Shown one piece after another: positions 61,468 to 64,000 of a DNA stretch of 64,000 bases. Source of the stretch: Bordetella ansorpii (GTDB lineage: Bacteria > Pseudomonadota > Gammaproteobacteria > Burkholderiales > Burkholderiaceae_B); assembly GCF_900078705.1 (NCBI RefSeq), contig NZ_FKIF01000006.1, positions 434,001 through 498,000 of the forward strand, given 5' to 3'. Both the position numbers and the translations under genes were made by a program. Each line of letters begins with the position of its first letter. Position 1 is the first letter of the stretch. Under the pieces are notes generated by a model that saw only the letters and a program-made list of their open reading frames with translations, was not told where the DNA came from and searched no databases.

Positions 61468-62095
61468 CCGGCGCGTCGCCGTCCAGCAGCGCCGCGTACT
61501 GGCGGATCAGTTGCGCCAGCGACGTCACCTCCAGCTTGGCGAACACATTCGCGCGATAGGTCTCGACCGTGCGGGGCGACAGGTCGAACTCGCGCGCGAT
61601 CTCCTTGTTGGCATGGCCTTGTGCGACGCGCCGCGCCACCTCGCGCTCACGGCCCGACAACCGTTCGAGGCGCGCCCGCGCGGCCCCGGTGACGGCGGCG
61701 CGCTCGCGGCCGGCGACGTGCCCGCGCACGGCGGACTGCACCGCGTCCAGGAACACGTCGTCGTCCATCGGCTTCTGCAGGAACTCGATGGCGCCGCCCT
61801 TGAAGGCGCGGCGGCACAGGTCCACGCTGGCGTGGCCAGTCAGCATGATGACCGGCAGGTCGCTGCACCCGGCCAGGTGCGCCAGCACGTCCAGGCCGCT
61901 GATGCCGGGCATGCGGATGTCCAGCACCACGCAGCCGATGGCGTGCGCGGGCAGTCCGTCCAGGAATTTCAGGGGATCCCCATGGCCGCTGCTGCGCAGG
62001 CCCACGCTGCGCAACAGCAGCGCCAGCGCCTCGCGCACGGCGTCGTCGTCATCGACCAGATAGACCACCGGGGTGTCGGTCAACGCGCTGTTCAT
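61460..62095 (-). CDS. FixJ/NarL-type response regulator
   Basis: A 211-residue response regulator. The receiver domain has acidic residues VDDDD (14-18), phosphoacceptor Asp59 in VLDIRMPG, the conserved Thr in MLTGH and Lys in LQKPMD. A C-terminal LuxR-type helix-turn-helix follows (LSGREREVARRVAQGHANKEIAREFDLSPRTVETYRANV). The start overlaps the kinase stop (ATGA), and its own stop codon lies inside an 18-bp palindrome. It should bind that palindrome here and upstream of the kinase gene. Confidence 0.93.
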   Translation of the reverse strand: MNSALTDTPVVYLVDDDDAVREALALLLRSVGLRSSGHGDPLKFLDGLPAHAIGCVVLDIRMPGISGLDVLAHLAGCSDLPVIMLTGHASVDLCRRAFKGGAIEFLQKPMDDDVFLDAVQSAVRGHVAGRERAAVTGAARARLERLSGREREVARRVAQGHANKEIAREFDLSPRTVETYRANVFAKLEVTSLAQLIRQYAALLDGDAPAP

Positions 62096-63543
62096 GGCCG
62101 TGACGCCAGCGGCAAGGTCAACGTGAAACAGGCGCCGCCTTCCGGCGGATTGTCCGCGAGCACGTGGCCGTCCATGGAACCGGCCAGGGTTTCGCACAAG
62201 GTCAGGCCCAGCCCCATGCCGCCGCTGCGCGTGGTGTAGAACGGTTCGAACAGATGCGGCAGGTCGTGGGCGGCGACGCCAGGGCCGGTATCGCTGACGG
62301 TGAACCGGTACTGCCCGCCCGCCACCTGCCCACGCAGCCGGATGCGGCGCGGCGCCCCGGCGTGGTCCGCCAGCGCGGCGATCGCGTTCTGCACCAGGTT
62401 GTGCAGGATCTGCTCCACCGCGATGGGATCACCGAGCGGCCTGGCGGCCGGCGCGGCATTGGTCCAATCGAACGCGATGCCGTGGCGTTCCAGTTCTGGC
62501 TCGCACAGGAATGCCAGGTTGCCGGCCAGCGCATCGGGGGCCAGCGGCAGGCGCGCGGCCACCGCCTGCGGGCTCACCAGCGCCCTCAGGCGCTCGATGA
62601 TGTCGGCGGCGCGGCGGGCCTGCTGGGCGCTGGCATCGAGCGCCTGCCGCACCGCGGGCGTTTCGTCAGGGTCGTCCAGCAGGCGTTGCGCGGCACGGGT
62701 CTGGGCCAGGATGGCGGTCAGCGGCTGGTTCAGTTCGTGCGCGACGCCGGCCGCCATCTCCCCCAGCGTGCTCAGCCGTGCCAGGGCCGTCATGCGGGCC
62801 TGCCCGGCCTGGCGGCGGGCGTGGCGGCGGCTGTGCCGCCAAACCCGCGCGGCGCCGACCAGCAAGGCGCTGAAGACCGCCCACGACGCCCATGCGCGCC
62901 AAGGCCAGGCCGCCGGGCCAAGGCGGCGTTCGGCCTGCATCAGGAAAGGCTGGCTGGCTGCGCCCAGGGGTTTGGCGATGCTCAGTACCGGGCCATGGGG
63001 CGGCGTGCCCGCCCCGGCGTCGGCGCGCAGGGTCAGTGCCTCGGCCCCCGGCTGCACCGCCAGGGCCAGGCGCCCGACGTCGGCGGCGATGTCCGAGGCC
63101 GCAAGCAGCTCCTGTCCATCGACCAGCATGCTCCAGGAAGACGCGGACACCAGCCAGTAGCGGCGGGGATCCAGCGGCAAGGCCACGGCATGACCGCTGG
63201 CCGAGGCGCGGGCGATGGCGGCGTCCAGGCCGGCGGGCGGCGGTTGGCTGCCCTGCCAACCCTGCGGCGAGCGCCAGCCCAGAGCCACGAGTTCACCCAG
63301 CGCGGGCCGCAGGCTGGGCAGCAGGCGCTGGGGCATCGGCGGATGCGACAGCGCGGCCAGCGTATCGAGCACGGCCTCGTGCTGCACGGCCTTCTGGCTG
63401 AGCATGCGATGGGCGATGCTGGCACCCTGCAGGAAGCGGTCGCGCTGCGCCAGATAATCCTGGCGGCCCAGCGCCGCGATGCCGGCCAGGCTCAACAGCA
63501 GCCAGGCGCCCAGGGTGCGCCAACGGGAAAAGGGGATGGTCAC
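62092..63543 (-). CDS. membrane sensor histidine kinase
   Basis: A sensor kinase of about 483 residues. A first membrane helix near the N terminus (LGAWLLLSLAGIAALG), a periplasmic region of about 220 residues, and a second helix (WASWAVFSALLVGAA) precede the kinase core. H-box His lies in VAHELNQPLTAIL, N-box in QNAIAALADH, G1 DTGPGV and G2 GMGLGLTLCE. The layout resembles DctB/TtrS-like kinases paired with FixJ-type regulators. The start is probably GTG 63543, because no ATG fits and the first membrane helix follows at once. Upstream lies palindrome copy 2. Confidence 0.9.
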   Translation of the reverse strand: MTIPFSRWRTLGAWLLLSLAGIAALGRQDYLAQRDRFLQGASIAHRMLSQKAVQHEAVLDTLAALSHPPMPQRLLPSLRPALGELVALGWRSPQGWQGSQPPPAGLDAAIARASASGHAVALPLDPRRYWLVSASSWSMLVDGQELLAASDIAADVGRLALAVQPGAEALTLRADAGAGTPPHGPVLSIAKPLGAASQPFLMQAERRLGPAAWPWRAWASWAVFSALLVGAARVWRHSRRHARRQAGQARMTALARLSTLGEMAAGVAHELNQPLTAILAQTRAAQRLLDDPDETPAVRQALDASAQQARRAADIIERLRALVSPQAVAARLPLAPDALAGNLAFLCEPELERHGIAFDWTNAAPAARPLGDPIAVEQILHNLVQNAIAALADHAGAPRRIRLRGQVAGGQYRFTVSDTGPGVAAHDLPHLFEPFYTTRSGGMGLGLTLCETLAGSMDGHVLADNPPEGGACFTLTLPLASRP

Positions 63544-63580
63544 GATGCCGGAATTATCGCAGCGGGCCCGGCGCAGCGGA

Positions 63581-63598
63581 CTCCGTAGCGCTACGGAG
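63581..63598. promoter_or_regulatory. 18-bp palindrome, copy 2
   Basis: CTCCGTAGCGCTACGGAG lies 38 bp upstream of the kinase GTG and is identical to 61450-61467, including the next two bases CC. Position fits autoregulation of the kinase-regulator operon. Confidence 0.75.
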
Positions 63599-63682
63599 CC
63601 ACGGCCGGCATGGCGGCGCTGCCTCGGCGGCGCGCCGCAGGCCGTCAGCCAGCCTGACCGGCCCCCGGCCCGATGCCTCTCG

Positions 63683-63994
63683 TCAGGCGGAAGTGGACCC
63701 CAGCGTCGCCGGCAATGCAGCCGCCACCGCGCCGTCCCGCACGGCAGGCAGGCCATAACCACGATCCCGATAGGTGCGCTCGACCCACAGGACATGCGCC
63801 AGCGCCACCCTGGCGAGGCCGGCGTCCGGCGCCACCCTTTCGTACCGGTCCGGCCGCGCGTATCGGAACTGGCTGGCGGGTTTGCGCGGTTCCAGCACGG
63901 TCAGGATGTCGCCCCGCAGATAGCCGTAGGAATCGCCGTATTGCATCATGGCCCGCCCCCCTGCCCGTGGATCGGTCAGGTCCTGGCCGATCAT
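63683..63994 (-). CDS. hypothetical protein, possibly incomplete at the window edge
   Basis: An open frame of 103 residues with the segment YGDSYGYLRGDILTVLEPRKP. I do not recognise a family. No signal peptide or membrane helix is seen. Likely starts are ATG 63949 (GGGGGC upstream) or ATG 63994; the frame is still open at the window edge, so it could be the end of a longer gene. It reads in the same direction as the two-component operon that follows. Confidence 0.45.
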   Translation of the reverse strand: MIGQDLTDPRAGGRAMMQYGDSYGYLRGDILTVLEPRKPASQFRYARPDRYERVAPDAGLARVALAHVLWVERTYRDRGYGLPAVRDGAVAAALPATLGSTSA

Positions 63995-64000
63995 CGGATG

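Overview
The window is high-GC DNA with dense, often start-stop-overlapping genes. It carries nine periplasmic Bug/TctC-family solute receptors, a TctB-TctA permease pair, a FecI/FecR iron module and many LysR/IclR/GntR regulators. This repertoire points to an Alcaligenaceae betaproteobacterium (Bordetella/Achromobacter type). That assignment rests on gene content only; no rRNA or tRNA gene is visible. I see no insertion sequence, prophage or CRISPR array.

Layout. 1-3.1 kb: truncated sensor kinase divergent from tctB-tctA. 3.1-13.2 kb: a small secreted YXWGXW protein, an N-formylglutamate deformylase, a gamma-glutamyltransferase, a Fur-box TonB receptor, an SDR, a Bug receptor plus class II aldolase operon, and tspO. 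13.2-17.3 kb: fecI-fecR and a FecA-like receptor with a signalling domain. 18.0-22.4 kb: a visibly less GC-rich block of four tightly packed genes (VWA protein, PP2C phosphatase, Ser/Thr kinase with zinc ribbon and helix-hairpin-helix, LprI-like membrane protein), a YegL/YegK/YegI (TerY-P-like) signalling module. 22.4-32.7 kb: two catabolic cassettes, LysR/HMG-CoA-lyase-like/CaiB/Bug and LysR/Bug/sulfatase/FAD-oxidase. 32.7-43.4 kb: a hydrolase, then a DNA-repair neighbourhood. The latter holds the four-gene Lhr-Core operon (MBL exonuclease, ATP-dependent ligase, helicase, PdeM phosphoesterase) and a radical-SAM/UdgX operon preceded by a near-perfect LexA box. 43.5-48.2 kb: Bug, AraC/SDR pair, and a tandem glycine riboswitch ahead of a DadA-type oxidoreductase. 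48.2-58.8 kb: IclR plus a nine-gene catabolic cluster with five Bug receptors, a PDC-hydrolase-like enzyme, RraA-type aldolase, D-2-hydroxyacid dehydrogenase, cyclase and SMP-30 lactonase. 58.8-64 kb: a TetR-controlled acyltransferase-like membrane protein, and a FixJ-type two-component system with an identical 18-bp palindrome at each end, one copy lying upstream of a GlcG-like gene.

Strongest leads: the kinase/phosphatase/VWA/LprI module, including a Gly in place of the kinase catalytic-loop Asn; the SOS-box-controlled, apparently leaderless radical-SAM/UdgX operon; the duplicated 18-bp palindrome of the two-component system; and several uncharacterised operator palindromes in divergent promoters. 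Nothing was searched against databases. Family names come from motif recognition, and most substrates are unknown.
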